A DNA stretch of 64,000 nt from NCBI GenBank assembly GCA_947302515.1, contig CAMYVT010000002.1, forward strand, positions 26,145 through 90,144, in the 5' to 3' direction. The position numbers and the translations under genes were made by a program. The stretch is from an uncultured Caryophanales bacterium. GTDB taxonomy: Bacteria > Bacillota_I > Bacilli_A > RF39 > UBA660. The notes below the pieces were generated by a model. That model had not been told where the DNA came from, did no database searches, and worked only from the letters and a program-made list of their open reading frames with translations. Numbering within the stretch: position 1 is the first letter of the stretch; each line of letters starts with the position of its first letter. Shown here one piece after another: positions 16,721 to 26,249 of this stretch.

Positions 16721-17699
16721 AATAGTTAAATGGTTGGCGACTATCAAACAGAGGAACAACTCGTCTCATAAAGTTTTCTTTTGCTAAACGAGTTTCAGAA
16801 ATGCTACTTCTATCACCTATTCCAAAAGAAGCATACTTTCCATTCTTTATTCTTCCTAGATTTTTAAGCATATCAATCAAGTCAGATAAATGTCCATCTC
16901 TTTGATATTCGTAAAAGACTTTATCTACAAATCTCGGATCAAGTGTCCTAACCGATAATAATCTCATAGCATCATCATCAGATGCATAAGGTCCACCACT
17001 TCCTCTTAATGTTTTGGAAAAAGCAATTGCTGGTTCTTGAAACTCACCATAATAATCAAAATTACTTTTAAATGGTTGACCATCAAATAAACTACTTCTA
17101 AGTCTTCTTAATTCACCTCTTTGCTTACCGCAAAAGTAATAAGTAATTGCTTCTGCTCTATTCTGAGTTGTTGCTTCATCTATCATAGCAAAACCATCAT
17201 AAATTAATTGTAAATCATCTGTTGCTTCGGATGATATATGATTAACAACTGTATTCATCCAATCACTATTAATAATATGTCCAAGTTCATGACACATATA
17301 AAGCCTAGTTCTTTCTTGACCAGTTAAACTAGTAGAAGGAACTAAAGCAGGATTGATAAATATTAATCTATGAGTTTCTACAAACTCTCCATATATACCT
17401 CTTCTTTTTTTAGGTAAAACTGTAATTATATTTAATTTTCTTTTTAAAGCATCAAAAACCCTCTTAAAGTCTTGTGGATAAAACTGATCATAGTAAAATA
17501 AATAATCTTCTAAATAACCAAAACTATAATATAAGGCATCAGCATCTTGTTCAATACTTTCAGTTAAATGAAGACGATTACTATAATTATTTCTATAAAA
17601 AGAAATACTATTAATATACACCTGCTGCAAATAAGCCTCTACTTCTTGCCCATGATTAGAAAAATGATTATGTAGCCTATATCTATTTCCTTCTATCAT
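16719..17699 (-). CDS. HExxH zinc metallopeptidase-like protein
   Basis: The 326-residue product has MCHELGHIINSDWM near residue 136, the HExxH zinc motif. A third ligand may be the Glu in NRAEAITYYFC about 40 residues later. The protein has no signal peptide or membrane helix, so it is cytoplasmic or exported by a leaderless route. The short HExxH helix with a nearby second helix recalls ImmA/IrrE-type peptidases, but I see no helix-turn-helix domain and the rest is not recognised. It stands alone between two terminators, upstream of the Fic gene on the same strand. Confidence 0.6.
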   Translation of the reverse strand: MIEGNRYRLHNHFSNHGQEVEAYLQQVYINSISFYRNNYSNRLHLTESIEQDADALYYSFGYLEDYLFYYDQFYPQDFKRVFDALKRKLNIITVLPKKRRGIYGEFVETHRLIFINPALVPSTSLTGQERTRLYMCHELGHIINSDWMNTVVNHISSEATDDLQLIYDGFAMIDEATTQNRAEAITYYFCGKQRGELRRLRSSLFDGQPFKSNFDYYGEFQEPAIAFSKTLRGSGGPYASDDDAMRLLSVRTLDPRFVDKVFYEYQRDGHLSDLIDMLKNLGRIKNGKYASFGIGDRSSISETRLAKENFMRRVVPLFDSRQPFNY

Positions 17700-17735
17700 A
17701 TAATCACTCCATAATAATTATATAATAACAAATAA

Positions 17736-17761
17736 TAAAAAAGAGGCCAAAGCCTCTTATT
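17736..17761 (-). terminator. Terminator of leuS
   Basis: AAGAGGC, loop TTTG and GCCTCTT followed by TTTTT on the minus strand. Confidence 0.8.
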
Positions 17762-20168
17762 TTACAACGATATTTACAATTTTTCCCTTAATAACAATAA
17801 TTTTAACTATATCATGTCCTTCTATATGTTTCTTAACATTTTCACATTCAAGGGCTTTTTCTTTAATAGTATCATCATTATCATCTATAGATATTTTAAT
17901 AGTAGCTCGAACTTTACCATTTACTTGAACAGCTATTTCTTTAGTAGTTTCAATAGTTTTTTCTTCATCATATTCAGGCCATTTATCCTCACAAATAGGT
18001 TTATAACCAATTTGTTCATTCAATTCTTCTGTAATATGAGGAGCTATTGGATTAAGTAATGTAAGAATTAAATGATAATCATCTTTTGTAATAGAATCCA
18101 TATCATCATAAGCATTAGCTAAAATCATTAAAGAAGAAATAACAGTATTATAACCCATATGCATCATATCATATTCAATCTTTTTAATTGTTTGATTTTG
18201 AAGGATTTCAAGTTGTTCACTATAACCTTCGTTATCATTAATTTTTTCTTTTAATCTTTCAATCTTATCAAGGAATCTCTTACATCCTCTTAGTGATTCT
18301 GTACTCCATGGAGCATCCATTTGATAGTCTCCCATAAACATTTCATAAACACGTAGAGTATCAGCTCCATACTCTTTAACTATATCATCAGGATTAATAA
18401 CATTACCAATAGATTTACTCATTTTTCTATTATCAGATCCTAATACCATACCATGAGAAACTCTAGTCCAAATCATTTCTTTATGAGGAACTAATCCAAT
18501 ATTATAAAGGAATTGAACCCAGAATCTTGCATATAGCAAATGTCTTGCAGTATGTTCCATTCCACCATTATACCAATCTACTCTATTCCAGTATTTCATA
18601 GAATCCATAGAAGCAAATTTTTTATCATTATGAGGATCCATAAATCTTAAGAAATACCATGAAGAGCCAGCCCAGTTAGGCATTGTATCAGTCTCTCTCT
18701 TAGCATCTCCACCACATTTAGGACATTTACAATTAACCCAATCAGTAATATTAGCAAGTGGAGATTCGCCATCCTCAGTAGGTTCATATTCAGCAACATC
18801 AGGTAACAATAAAGGTAAATCTTCCTCATTCATTGGAACCCAGCCACAATTTACACAATTAACCATAGGAATAGGCTCTCCCCAGAATCTTTGACGAGAA
18901 AATATCCAGTCTCTCATTTTATAATTATTAACTCTTCTACCAAAGCCTTTTTTCTCAATCATATTAGCAATTTCAACACGAGCTTCATCAACAGTCATAC
19001 CATTAAACTCTTCAGAATTAATCATCTTATAATCATGACCCATATATTCAGTCTTCTCAATAGCATGTTCTGAAATATCACCACAGTCAATTACTTGAAT
19101 AATCTCAAGATTATGTTCTTTAGCATACTCAAAATCTCTTTGGTCATGTGAAGGTACTGCCATAACAGCACCAGTACCATAATCACCTAATACAAAGTCA
19201 CCTAAGAATATAGGAACCTCTTTACCATTAACAGGATTAATAGCTTTAATACCTTTAACTTCAACACCAGTCTTACCTTTATTAAGTTCTGTTCTATCCA
19301 TTGCACTCTTCATAGAAGTTTCTTTTATATAAGCATTAACCTCATCTTTATTTTCAACTCTATCCATTAATTCTTTAATAAGTTTTCCATCAGGCGCAAT
19401 AACAAAGAAAGTAATACCATAGATAGTTTCAGGACAAGTAGTAAATATAGAGAATTTACCACCACCAACTATATCAACATCAACTTCAACACCTTCACTT
19501 TTGCCTATCCAATTAATTTGTCCAAGTTTAACTCTATCAGCAAAATTAGTATCATCAAGTCCCTTTAATAAATCTTCAGAGTAATCACTCATTCTAAGCA
19601 TCCACTGACTCTTCTCTTTTTGTTCAACCTGACTACCACATCTTTCACATACTCCGCCAGCAGCATCTTCATTACTTAAAACACTTTTACAAGTAGGACA
19701 CCAGTTAACTGGAATAGTATCTTTATAAGCCATTCCATGCTTATAAAATTGTAAGAATTGCCATTGAGTCCATTTATAATACTCAGGATCAGTAGTAGAA
19801 AACTCTCTACTCCAATCAAATGAGAATCCTAAAGATTTCATTTGAGCTTTAAAAGTCTTAATATTTTCCTTAACAGCTTCTTTAGGATGAATATGATTCT
19901 TAATAGCATATTGTTCTGCAGGAGCTCCAAAAGCATCCCATCCCATAGGATACAAAATATTATATCCTTGCATTCTCATCATCCTAGCAATAGCATCTTG
20001 AGCAGTATAACTACGTACATGTCCAACATGAAGTCCAGCTCCAGATGGATAAGGAAATTCTACCAATATATAATAAGGTTTTTTCTTATCACCATTTTTA
20101 CTAACAAAAGTCTTCTTCTTATCCCAATAATCTTGCCACTTTTTCTCTATTTTATTTATGTTTTCCAT
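17757..20168 (-). CDS. leuS: Leucyl-tRNA synthetase
   Basis: The 803-residue class I synthetase has the HIGH-type motif HVGH at residues 47-50 (in PYPSGAGLHVGHVRSY) and KMSKS at about residues 580-584. A zinc knuckle CPTCKSVLSNEDAAGGVC is followed by ERCGSQ. The editing domain includes TGAVMAVPSHDQRDFEYA, with the conserved Asp that helps exclude mischarged tRNA. A second Cys pair (CKCPKCGGD) is also present. Length is normal. Its ATG overlaps the end of the preceding small membrane gene by 17 bases, and both are under a Leu T-box. Confidence 0.98.
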   Translation of the reverse strand: MENINKIEKKWQDYWDKKKTFVSKNGDKKKPYYILVEFPYPSGAGLHVGHVRSYTAQDAIARMMRMQGYNILYPMGWDAFGAPAEQYAIKNHIHPKEAVKENIKTFKAQMKSLGFSFDWSREFSTTDPEYYKWTQWQFLQFYKHGMAYKDTIPVNWCPTCKSVLSNEDAAGGVCERCGSQVEQKEKSQWMLRMSDYSEDLLKGLDDTNFADRVKLGQINWIGKSEGVEVDVDIVGGGKFSIFTTCPETIYGITFFVIAPDGKLIKELMDRVENKDEVNAYIKETSMKSAMDRTELNKGKTGVEVKGIKAINPVNGKEVPIFLGDFVLGDYGTGAVMAVPSHDQRDFEYAKEHNLEIIQVIDCGDISEHAIEKTEYMGHDYKMINSEEFNGMTVDEARVEIANMIEKKGFGRRVNNYKMRDWIFSRQRFWGEPIPMVNCVNCGWVPMNEEDLPLLLPDVAEYEPTEDGESPLANITDWVNCKCPKCGGDAKRETDTMPNWAGSSWYFLRFMDPHNDKKFASMDSMKYWNRVDWYNGGMEHTARHLLYARFWVQFLYNIGLVPHKEMIWTRVSHGMVLGSDNRKMSKSIGNVINPDDIVKEYGADTLRVYEMFMGDYQMDAPWSTESLRGCKRFLDKIERLKEKINDNEGYSEQLEILQNQTIKKIEYDMMHMGYNTVISSLMILANAYDDMDSITKDDYHLILTLLNPIAPHITEELNEQIGYKPICEDKWPEYDEEKTIETTKEIAVQVNGKVRATIKISIDDNDDTIKEKALECENVKKHIEGHDIVKIIVIKGKIVNIVVK

Positions 20169-20529
20169 TTTTAACCATTCCCTTCTTTTTATAAAATAAA
20201 TACAACATATGGTAACTAATATAAATTAAAATTACTACTACAACTATTCCAACAACAATCTCCCATAGAAAAGATTTAATATAAGACACAATTGTAACTG
20301 CAATAGACATATCTAAACAAGAAATAATTGCACACAGTTGCAGTAATTGATTATATGATATTTTATCAAAATCTAAATTATACTTAGCCTTCATATAACG
20401 AATCTCTAATAATTCTTTTTTATTCTTACCCTTCTTATTAACACTTTTCTTTGCAGGAACAATAAAAACTATTTGATAAATAATAAATAATAATATAAAT
20501 GTTAATATAAATAATACAACCTCTTCCAT
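20152..20529 (-). CDS. Small membrane protein upstream of leuS
   Basis: This 125-residue protein has an N-terminal membrane helix (MEEVVLFILTFILLFIIYQIVFI), a basic stretch (AKKSVNKKGKNKKELLE), then two further hydrophobic segments (about residues 60-80 and 88-108) and a Lys-rich tail. I do not recognise the family. The ATG at 20529 follows GGAGGATTT; upstream of it the frame runs into the T-box and is not coding. As the first gene of the Leu T-box operon it would be induced together with leuS on leucine shortage, which hints at a role in leucine supply or sensing; that is inference. Confidence 0.65.
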   Translation of the reverse strand: MEEVVLFILTFILLFIIYQIVFIVPAKKSVNKKGKNKKELLEIRYMKAKYNLDFDKISYNQLLQLCAIISCLDMSIAVTIVSYIKSFLWEIVVGIVVVVILIYISYHMLYLFYKKKGMVKNGKHK

Positions 20530-20538
20530 AAATCCTCC

Positions 20539-20739
20539 AAAAAAAATAACTATAAACATAAGGACGAAATATCGCGGTACCACCTTAATTTATAGTTATT
20601 ACTATACACTCTTAATCTATAACGGAATTACCCTATTGCTCCAAAGACAAGTTCATAAGAAATTACTATCTATTTTCACCATTCATAGACTCTCTATAAG
20701 TATTTTTTTTACTATTACTTCTTTTTCAACGCAAAATAT
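20539..20739 (-). promoter_or_regulatory. T-box leader of the leuS operon
   Basis: The T-box core AAGGTGGTACCGCG lies at 20585-20572 on the minus strand. AACTATAAA upstream can pair with TTTATAGTT just before an 8-T run, forming the terminator. In stem I the specifier loop reads TATGAACTTG: CTT (Leu) at 20651-20649 followed by a purine, matching the leuS gene. Confidence 0.9.
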
Positions 20740-20745
20740 ATAAGT

Positions 20746-20754
20746 ATTATACCA
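20746..20754 (-). promoter_or_regulatory. Extended -10 promoter of the Leu T-box operon
   Basis: The minus strand reads TGGTATAAT, with a TTGAT-like -35 about 16 bases upstream. Confidence 0.6.
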
Positions 20755-20772
20755 CAAATAATTAAAAATCAA

Positions 20773-20803
20773 AGAAAAAAACTAGAAATAATCTAGTTTT
20801 TTA
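20773..20803 (-). terminator. Terminator of the GH31 gene
   Basis: AAACTAGA, loop TTAT and TCTAGTTT with a T-rich run on the minus strand. Confidence 0.8.
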
Positions 20804-23221
20804 TATTTCATTCATATAATCAAGAAGTTTTAAGAATAAACTAATGTGTTCTTTAGATAACCCACTCTTCTTTAATTTACGAATACCAATTCTTTTCTTA
20901 TCAACAGTAGCATCACTAAATATAATTTTAGCAATATCTTCTTTAAGATAAGTATTAATCTTTAAGTCCATCAAGACACTATCTAACTCATCATTAACCA
21001 ATCGAACAGTATCAATTTCAATATCTTTTCCCTTACAATTAATAGTTAATTGACCAATAGTTGGAGCTCCTTTAACTTCAACTATAAAATCATTACCATC
21101 AACATAATCAGTATGATTAATCTTATCATTATTGAAATGAACAGACACATCATCAGCCTGTTTAGTATTTCTAAATACCATCTTATAATTACGCTTTTCA
21201 GGTGCAATACCACTCTTACCATCAATAGAACGAATAATAACAGTATAATTATCTCTCATGTAGTTATAATCAATTGATGTTTTTAAGTAATATCCTTCAC
21301 GATATAGAGCAGTAACACCATCGTCTTCATAAAGAGTATATGTGTTACTTACTCCAGGGAATATTTGTATTTCTAAATCTGTTGGCAACCCTATATTATT
21401 ATAATCACTTCTATTAGAAATAGGAATAATACTACCAGCATGAGCAAATACTGGATAATCATCTTCCTTAAAGAAAGATACATATTTTTTATTTCCAGGG
21501 AATTTCTTACCAGTAACCCAGTCATACCATACACCATCAGGTACAAAGAATCTATGAATAGATCTATTCATCACAGGATCTTTAGGTTCAAGTATAGGAC
21601 ATACTAGTAACTGAGATCCAAAGTAATATTGATTACGATATAAATCATCATCATAAACCCACATATAATTGTAATAGAATGGCTGAATCAAAGGTACACC
21701 AGACTTAGTATAATTATATGCTTCAGTATAAATGTATGGTATTAATCTATGTCTTAATCTTAAATAATTAGCAGCAATATTAAATGTTTTAGCATCCCAT
21801 AACCATGGCTCTTTCTTATAATATCTTCCACGTGCTCCATGGAATCTAAGAATAGGGCCAAAAGTACTTAATTGAACATATCTTAAGTATAATTCACCAT
21901 CTTCAATACCACCATGATTTCCACCAACATCATGACTCCACCAACTAACTCCTATATTAGCAGCATTTAAATACTTAAATGGTAATTCTTTTAAAGCATC
22001 CCAACTAATCTCAGAAGATCCACCATATAATACTGGATAACGATGTGGAGCAAAAACACCACCTCTACCTAAGATCATAGCTCTTTCATTACTATTTCTA
22101 CCAGAATCTAAATACATATAGTGATTTAATGACCATAATTGAGTAACATCCATATTACCAGTAGAATCATTCCAGAAGAAATCAACACCTTGAGCCTCTA
22201 ATGGATGTAAAAACATTTTAAACAAAACATCTATATGTTTAGGATTTAATGGATCAAAAGGAATAACACTATTATCAGAAACTCCTAAATATTGGCTAGC
22301 TTGAGGATAATACATTTCATGAGGGTAAAAACCCCCAGTAGGATTAACAACAACCCCAACACGAATACCACGACGATGAAATTCAGAAATCATAGCTTTA
22401 GGATCTTTAATTAATTCACTATTAAATGTATATCCAACTTTTAATCTTTTTTCAGTCTCCGTATTTCTAATATGCCAATCATGATCGAATAACATTACAG
22501 AAATAGGAATAGTATCTCTCTCAAAATGACGAATTAAATCATGTAAATTATCATCACTATAAATAGTATTTCTACTCCACCAGTTACCTAAAGCATATCT
22601 AGGAATTAAAGCAGGAGCCCCTGTCATTTTAAAATAATCAAATAAAGTCTGTCTAAAATCTTTATCATACATAAAAACATACATATCAAAATGATTAGCC
22701 ATTGCATTACCTAAAGTACCATCTTCTTCAATAACTTTACTATAACTATCATCAATAGAAGCAAATCCATCAATAGAATATAATCCTTTTTGTAAATTCC
22801 ACGGAATATTAACATCTATTCCAACCATATTTCCAAGTAAATTTTTAGCTTCAGGATGTCCAACATACCAATCTTTACAACGATCTCTTTCACGAGAAAG
22901 TAATGTTATTTTTAATGTTTTCATTGGATCAACTTTTGTTCCAACAAAAGGTTGTTCTTTTATATAACTCAAAGCAAAATACTTTGTACTTATCTCTAAA
23001 ACATTTGCATCCTGTCTAACAGAAAAATCTGGTAGTCCGATATTTCTTCTTCTTACCAGCTGTGTTGGCTTATCTAAAAATTGTCCGTTAGGAGAAAATT
23101 CAAGTCTAACAATACGTTCACTAATGATAGATATACGGAAACGATTACCTTGAATAATCGCCTTTTTATCACTTTTAGCCTTTGAATAATCTACTTCGAA
23201 TTGTTTTCCAAGTGGATACAT
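20801..23221 (-). CDS. GH31-family alpha-glycosidase, divergent active site
   Basis: The 806-residue protein has the GH31 order: N-terminal beta domain, barrel with MLFDHDWHIRN and HRRGIRVGVVVNPTGG, nucleophile segment VDFFWNDSTGN (Asp352), then WWSHDVGG, then C-terminal beta domains (HAGSIIPIS, TLYEDDG). Aligned by eye with E. coli YicI, WSGD...WSHDIGG matches YGGS...WSHDVGG without gaps, so the usual acid/base Asp is Ser402 here; Glu404 is nearby. There is no signal peptide, so it acts in the cytoplasm on an unknown alpha-linked glycan or glycoside. The ATG at 23221 follows AAGGTG. Confidence 0.85.
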   Translation of the reverse strand: MYPLGKQFEVDYSKAKSDKKAIIQGNRFRISIISERIVRLEFSPNGQFLDKPTQLVRRRNIGLPDFSVRQDANVLEISTKYFALSYIKEQPFVGTKVDPMKTLKITLLSRERDRCKDWYVGHPEAKNLLGNMVGIDVNIPWNLQKGLYSIDGFASIDDSYSKVIEEDGTLGNAMANHFDMYVFMYDKDFRQTLFDYFKMTGAPALIPRYALGNWWSRNTIYSDDNLHDLIRHFERDTIPISVMLFDHDWHIRNTETEKRLKVGYTFNSELIKDPKAMISEFHRRGIRVGVVVNPTGGFYPHEMYYPQASQYLGVSDNSVIPFDPLNPKHIDVLFKMFLHPLEAQGVDFFWNDSTGNMDVTQLWSLNHYMYLDSGRNSNERAMILGRGGVFAPHRYPVLYGGSSEISWDALKELPFKYLNAANIGVSWWSHDVGGNHGGIEDGELYLRYVQLSTFGPILRFHGARGRYYKKEPWLWDAKTFNIAANYLRLRHRLIPYIYTEAYNYTKSGVPLIQPFYYNYMWVYDDDLYRNQYYFGSQLLVCPILEPKDPVMNRSIHRFFVPDGVWYDWVTGKKFPGNKKYVSFFKEDDYPVFAHAGSIIPISNRSDYNNIGLPTDLEIQIFPGVSNTYTLYEDDGVTALYREGYYLKTSIDYNYMRDNYTVIIRSIDGKSGIAPEKRNYKMVFRNTKQADDVSVHFNNDKINHTDYVDGNDFIVEVKGAPTIGQLTINCKGKDIEIDTVRLVNDELDSVLMDLKINTYLKEDIAKIIFSDATVDKKRIGIRKLKKSGLSKEHISLFLKLLDYMNEI

Positions 23222-23263
23222 TACCAAACACCTTCTTATTATTCTAATAACATAATATCATAA

Positions 23264-23299
23264 TAAAAAAAAAATAACCATACAAAATGGTTATTTTTA
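23264..23299 (-). terminator. Terminator of the VanY-like/zinc-ribbon operon
   Basis: AAATAACCA, loop TTTTG and TGGTTATTT with a 9-T run on the minus strand. Confidence 0.8.
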
Positions 23300-24043
23300 T
23301 TCAAATTGAAAATTAATACTATTAACAATCGTATCTATTACAGACAAGGCATTCTCCCAATTACCATTAGGAAGCTCTTCAATTATACCCATAGTAACAT
23401 ATTTAGAATTAGCTTTAGTTAAATATAGTGTTTTTGTAGAATTATCATTTTTTACATTATATATTATAAAAATTCTATTATTAACAGTTTTCTCATTAGA
23501 TGCAGTAACTTCATAACTCTTATTTGTAATCTTTTTTTCTATAAGATTATGATCTGCTACATATGCATCAAAATCATCTTCATTTATTTGAAAAGAAAAT
23601 GTGTAATTGGTATTATCTGAAACATAAAGAACAGTATCCTGAATAGTAGAAGTAAGTTTTCCAGGAATAACTACACTATAATTATCAACAGTTACTTTTC
23701 TATCTGCTTCTACTGTCTCAACAGTAGGCAAAGATTCCTGAGCTGGTTGATTATTATTCTTAATTAAAGACACAATAATAACAATTATTGATCCAATCAT
23801 AACAATCAATAATCCAGCATATATTAAGTAATCAGTTGTAGTTAGGTTAAGTTTTTTTCTTTTCTTCTTCTTTTTAGGTACCTCTTCTCCTAACTCAACA
23901 GGAGCATAGTCTGTGGATAATTCTTTATCTTCATCAGATAATTCTTCAGTTTCTTCCTCTTCTTCTTCATCGATATAACTACCACATTCTAAACAATACT
24001 TAATTCCAGGTTTTAAATCAGCACCACAATTTTTACAAACCAT
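23297..24043 (-). CDS. Zinc-ribbon single-span membrane protein
   Basis: The 248-residue product starts with a zinc ribbon (MVCKNCGADLKPGIKYCLEC, two CxxC knuckles). An acidic stretch and a KKKKKRKK stretch follow, then one membrane helix (about residues 74-94). The outer domain of about 140 residues has alternating strands (YSVVIPGKLTSTIQDTVLYV, YTFSFQINEDDFDAYV). The N-terminus should be cytoplasmic and the C-terminal domain outside. Function is unknown. It lies 11 bases after the VanY-like peptidase gene, suggesting a shared envelope role. Confidence 0.7.
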   Translation of the reverse strand: MVCKNCGADLKPGIKYCLECGSYIDEEEEEETEELSDEDKELSTDYAPVELGEEVPKKKKKRKKLNLTTTDYLIYAGLLIVMIGSIIVIIVSLIKNNNQPAQESLPTVETVEADRKVTVDNYSVVIPGKLTSTIQDTVLYVSDNTNYTFSFQINEDDFDAYVADHNLIEKKITNKSYEVTASNEKTVNNRIFIIYNVKNDNSTKTLYLTKANSKYVTMGIIEELPNGNWENALSVIDTIVNSINFQFE

Positions 24044-24054
24044 AAAATCACCCT

Positions 24055-25188
24055 TTACTTATCTAAGAACATTACATAATACTCCTCTAATGACATATTA
24101 TTATGTTCATGTATATATTTTGCAATATCCTTTCCAACATATCGATAATGCCAAGGTTCCTTTCGAAACTCAGTTAAGTCCTCATACCTTTCATCATAAC
24201 GCATAATAAAACCATATTTATATGCATTGTCTTTCATCCAACCATATTCTTTTGAATTAGCAAATATTCTATTATGTCTACTACCAATATCAAACGCTAA
24301 ACCAGTTTGATGCTCTGAAAAACCAGGCTTAGCAACATACTTATCTACATATTCTTGTCCATAAGCATTAAGATACAAATCAGATAACTCTACTTGTTCT
24401 TGATAGCTACGATAAGCAGAATTAATAACTATATTATATCCTTCATTTTGTGCAGCATTATACATTTCAATAAATGCATTTAATGCTAAATGACTACATT
24501 GATAATTACCTTCACTAGTATAATCACTACTAATATCAATTAAATCATCAGGAACAAAATCTTCAGATAAATAACGATGTTTATTAATCAACATATCAGT
24601 AGAAAAGCCTTTAACCAATTCAGTGTATTCAGGATTATCTAAATTAAGATTAATATAAAGAATTGTATCTAATTCACTCTCTCCAGTTTCATCAGAATAA
24701 TTAACATATCGATCATAATTTTCCAACTTAGCAAAATCATAAGAGAAAAATTCATCTAAATAACGAACCTTATCTCTTTTAGCAAAATCAGTTACACTCT
24801 TATCATTACCATGACTAAGAATAATATTAATATCACTATTACTATAACCCTTTTTTAATAATGTATTGATATTATCTATTAAATGATCTTGCTCTACATA
24901 TTTTATTTTAGCATAATTATTCAAATATTTATCTTTAAAATTATCACTTTCAAAAGCTTTATTTAATGTTTTACTCTTACCAATAGCCATAACTTTACTT
25001 TTGTTTTTAGAAAACAAAATAGCATTACTTGCTTTTTCACTATATTCAAGCTTTTTAAGATCGGATATTTGAACACGATAATAGATGAATACTCCAAGAA
25101 TAAGAAATAGTATTACACCAACAACTTTCAATGTAGTTGCAAACTTAGGTTTTATATGAACACTCTTTATCTTCTTCAAGTATACCAC
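24055..25188 (-). CDS. VanY-type D-Ala-D-Ala carboxypeptidase
   Basis: The 377-residue product has one N-terminal membrane helix (about residues 16-36) and a C-terminal peptidase M15B domain. The zinc site motifs are visible: SEHQTGLAFDIGS (SxHxxGxAxD) and EPWHYRYVG, plus the substrate-side NSAYRSYQEQ. Enzymes of this group trim the terminal D-Ala (or act as LD-carboxypeptidases) on peptidoglycan stem peptides outside the cell. The 200 residues between anchor and peptidase domain are not recognised. It is the first gene of a two-gene unit. Confidence 0.88.
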   Translation of the reverse strand: MVYLKKIKSVHIKPKFATTLKVVGVILFLILGVFIYYRVQISDLKKLEYSEKASNAILFSKNKSKVMAIGKSKTLNKAFESDNFKDKYLNNYAKIKYVEQDHLIDNINTLLKKGYSNSDINIILSHGNDKSVTDFAKRDKVRYLDEFFSYDFAKLENYDRYVNYSDETGESELDTILYINLNLDNPEYTELVKGFSTDMLINKHRYLSEDFVPDDLIDISSDYTSEGNYQCSHLALNAFIEMYNAAQNEGYNIVINSAYRSYQEQVELSDLYLNAYGQEYVDKYVAKPGFSEHQTGLAFDIGSRHNRIFANSKEYGWMKDNAYKYGFIMRYDERYEDLTEFRKEPWHYRYVGKDIAKYIHEHNNMSLEEYYVMFLDK

Positions 25189-25212
25189 CTATCATAATAA
25201 TAACATAGTTTG

Positions 25213-25241
25213 TTGTAAAAGACTATACTTTATGATAGAAT
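25213..25241 (+). promoter_or_regulatory. Promoter of the radical SAM gene
   Basis: TTGTAA (25213-25218), a 17-base spacer, then TAGAAT (25236-25241). Confidence 0.6.
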
Positions 25242-25267
25242 ACAGATAATTTGACAAGGAGAATGTT

Positions 25268-26197
25268 ATGTTCAAATATTCTAATACAAACAAGCGATAT
25301 CACACTTTGGATTATTATTATAAACAAAGATTTAATGAAAAAGTATTTAAAGTAAGTTTAAATGCTGGCCTCACATGTCCAAATATAGATGGTACAGTAG
25401 GATATGGTGGTTGTATCTATTGTTCAAAAACAGGCAGTGGAGAATTTGCTGGTAATAAAGAAGATGATATAGTAAAACAATTTAATGAAATAAAAGAAGT
25501 TATGTTAAAAAAATGGCCAAAAGCAAAATATATAGGTTATTTTCAAGCAAGAACTAATACCTATGCATCAGTAGAAGAATTAAAAAAAGTATATGAACCA
25601 ATATTAAAACAAAAAGATGTTATAGGATTAAATATAGCAACAAGACCAGATTCTATATCAGAAGATTGTTTAGATTACTTAGAAGATTTAAATAATAGAA
25701 CGTATTTAACAATAGAATTAGGATTACAAACAATTAATGAAAAAACATCTAAATTAATAAATAGATGTCATACATTAGATTGTTTTGAAAATATGGTAAA
25801 AGAATTAAGGAAAAGAAATATCGATGTAATAGTACATATAATTAATGGACTACCATATGAAACTAAAGAAGATATGCTAAATACAATAAAGTATTTAAAC
25901 AATTTAGATATTCAAGGTATAAAAATACATATGTTAAGTATTATTAAAGAAACTCCGATAGAAAAAATGTATGAAGAAGAAAAATTTCATTTATTAACAA
26001 AAAAAGAATATATAGACATTGTAGTAGATCAATTAGAGTTATTAAGACCAGAAATAGTAATACATAGAATTACAGGTGATCCAAAATTAAGTGAATTAAT
26101 AGAACCAGATTGGTTAATAAAAAAATTCTGTGTATTAAATGACATTGATAAAGAAATGGTAAAAAGAGATACCTATCAAGGTGTAAAGTGTATATAA
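25268..26197 (+). CDS. TIGR01212/YhcC-type radical SAM protein
   Basis: The 309-residue product has the cluster motif CPNIDGTVGYGGCIYC, giving Cys37, Cys49 and Cys52 (C-x11-C-x2-C), which is characteristic of the YhcC/YtqA radical SAM family rather than the common C-x3-C-x2-C. Later family segments are IGYFQARTNTYA, GLNIATRPDSI, ELGLQTINEKTS and HIINGLPYETKEDM. The iron-sulfur cluster cleaves S-adenosylmethionine to make a radical; family members are thought to modify tRNA or ribosome-linked targets, but the exact reaction is not known to me. AAGGAG precedes the ATG. Confidence 0.9.
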   Translation: MFKYSNTNKRYHTLDYYYKQRFNEKVFKVSLNAGLTCPNIDGTVGYGGCIYCSKTGSGEFAGNKEDDIVKQFNEIKEVMLKKWPKAKYIGYFQARTNTYASVEELKKVYEPILKQKDVIGLNIATRPDSISEDCLDYLEDLNNRTYLTIELGLQTINEKTSKLINRCHTLDCFENMVKELRKRNIDVIVHIINGLPYETKEDMLNTIKYLNNLDIQGIKIHMLSIIKETPIEKMYEEEKFHLLTKKEYIDIVVDQLELLRPEIVIHRITGDPKLSELIEPDWLIKKFCVLNDIDKEMVKRDTYQGVKCI

Positions 26198-26249
26198 TAA
26201 TAAGAAAAAAAGTATTAATACATGATAAAATAATATCGTAGGTGATGAT

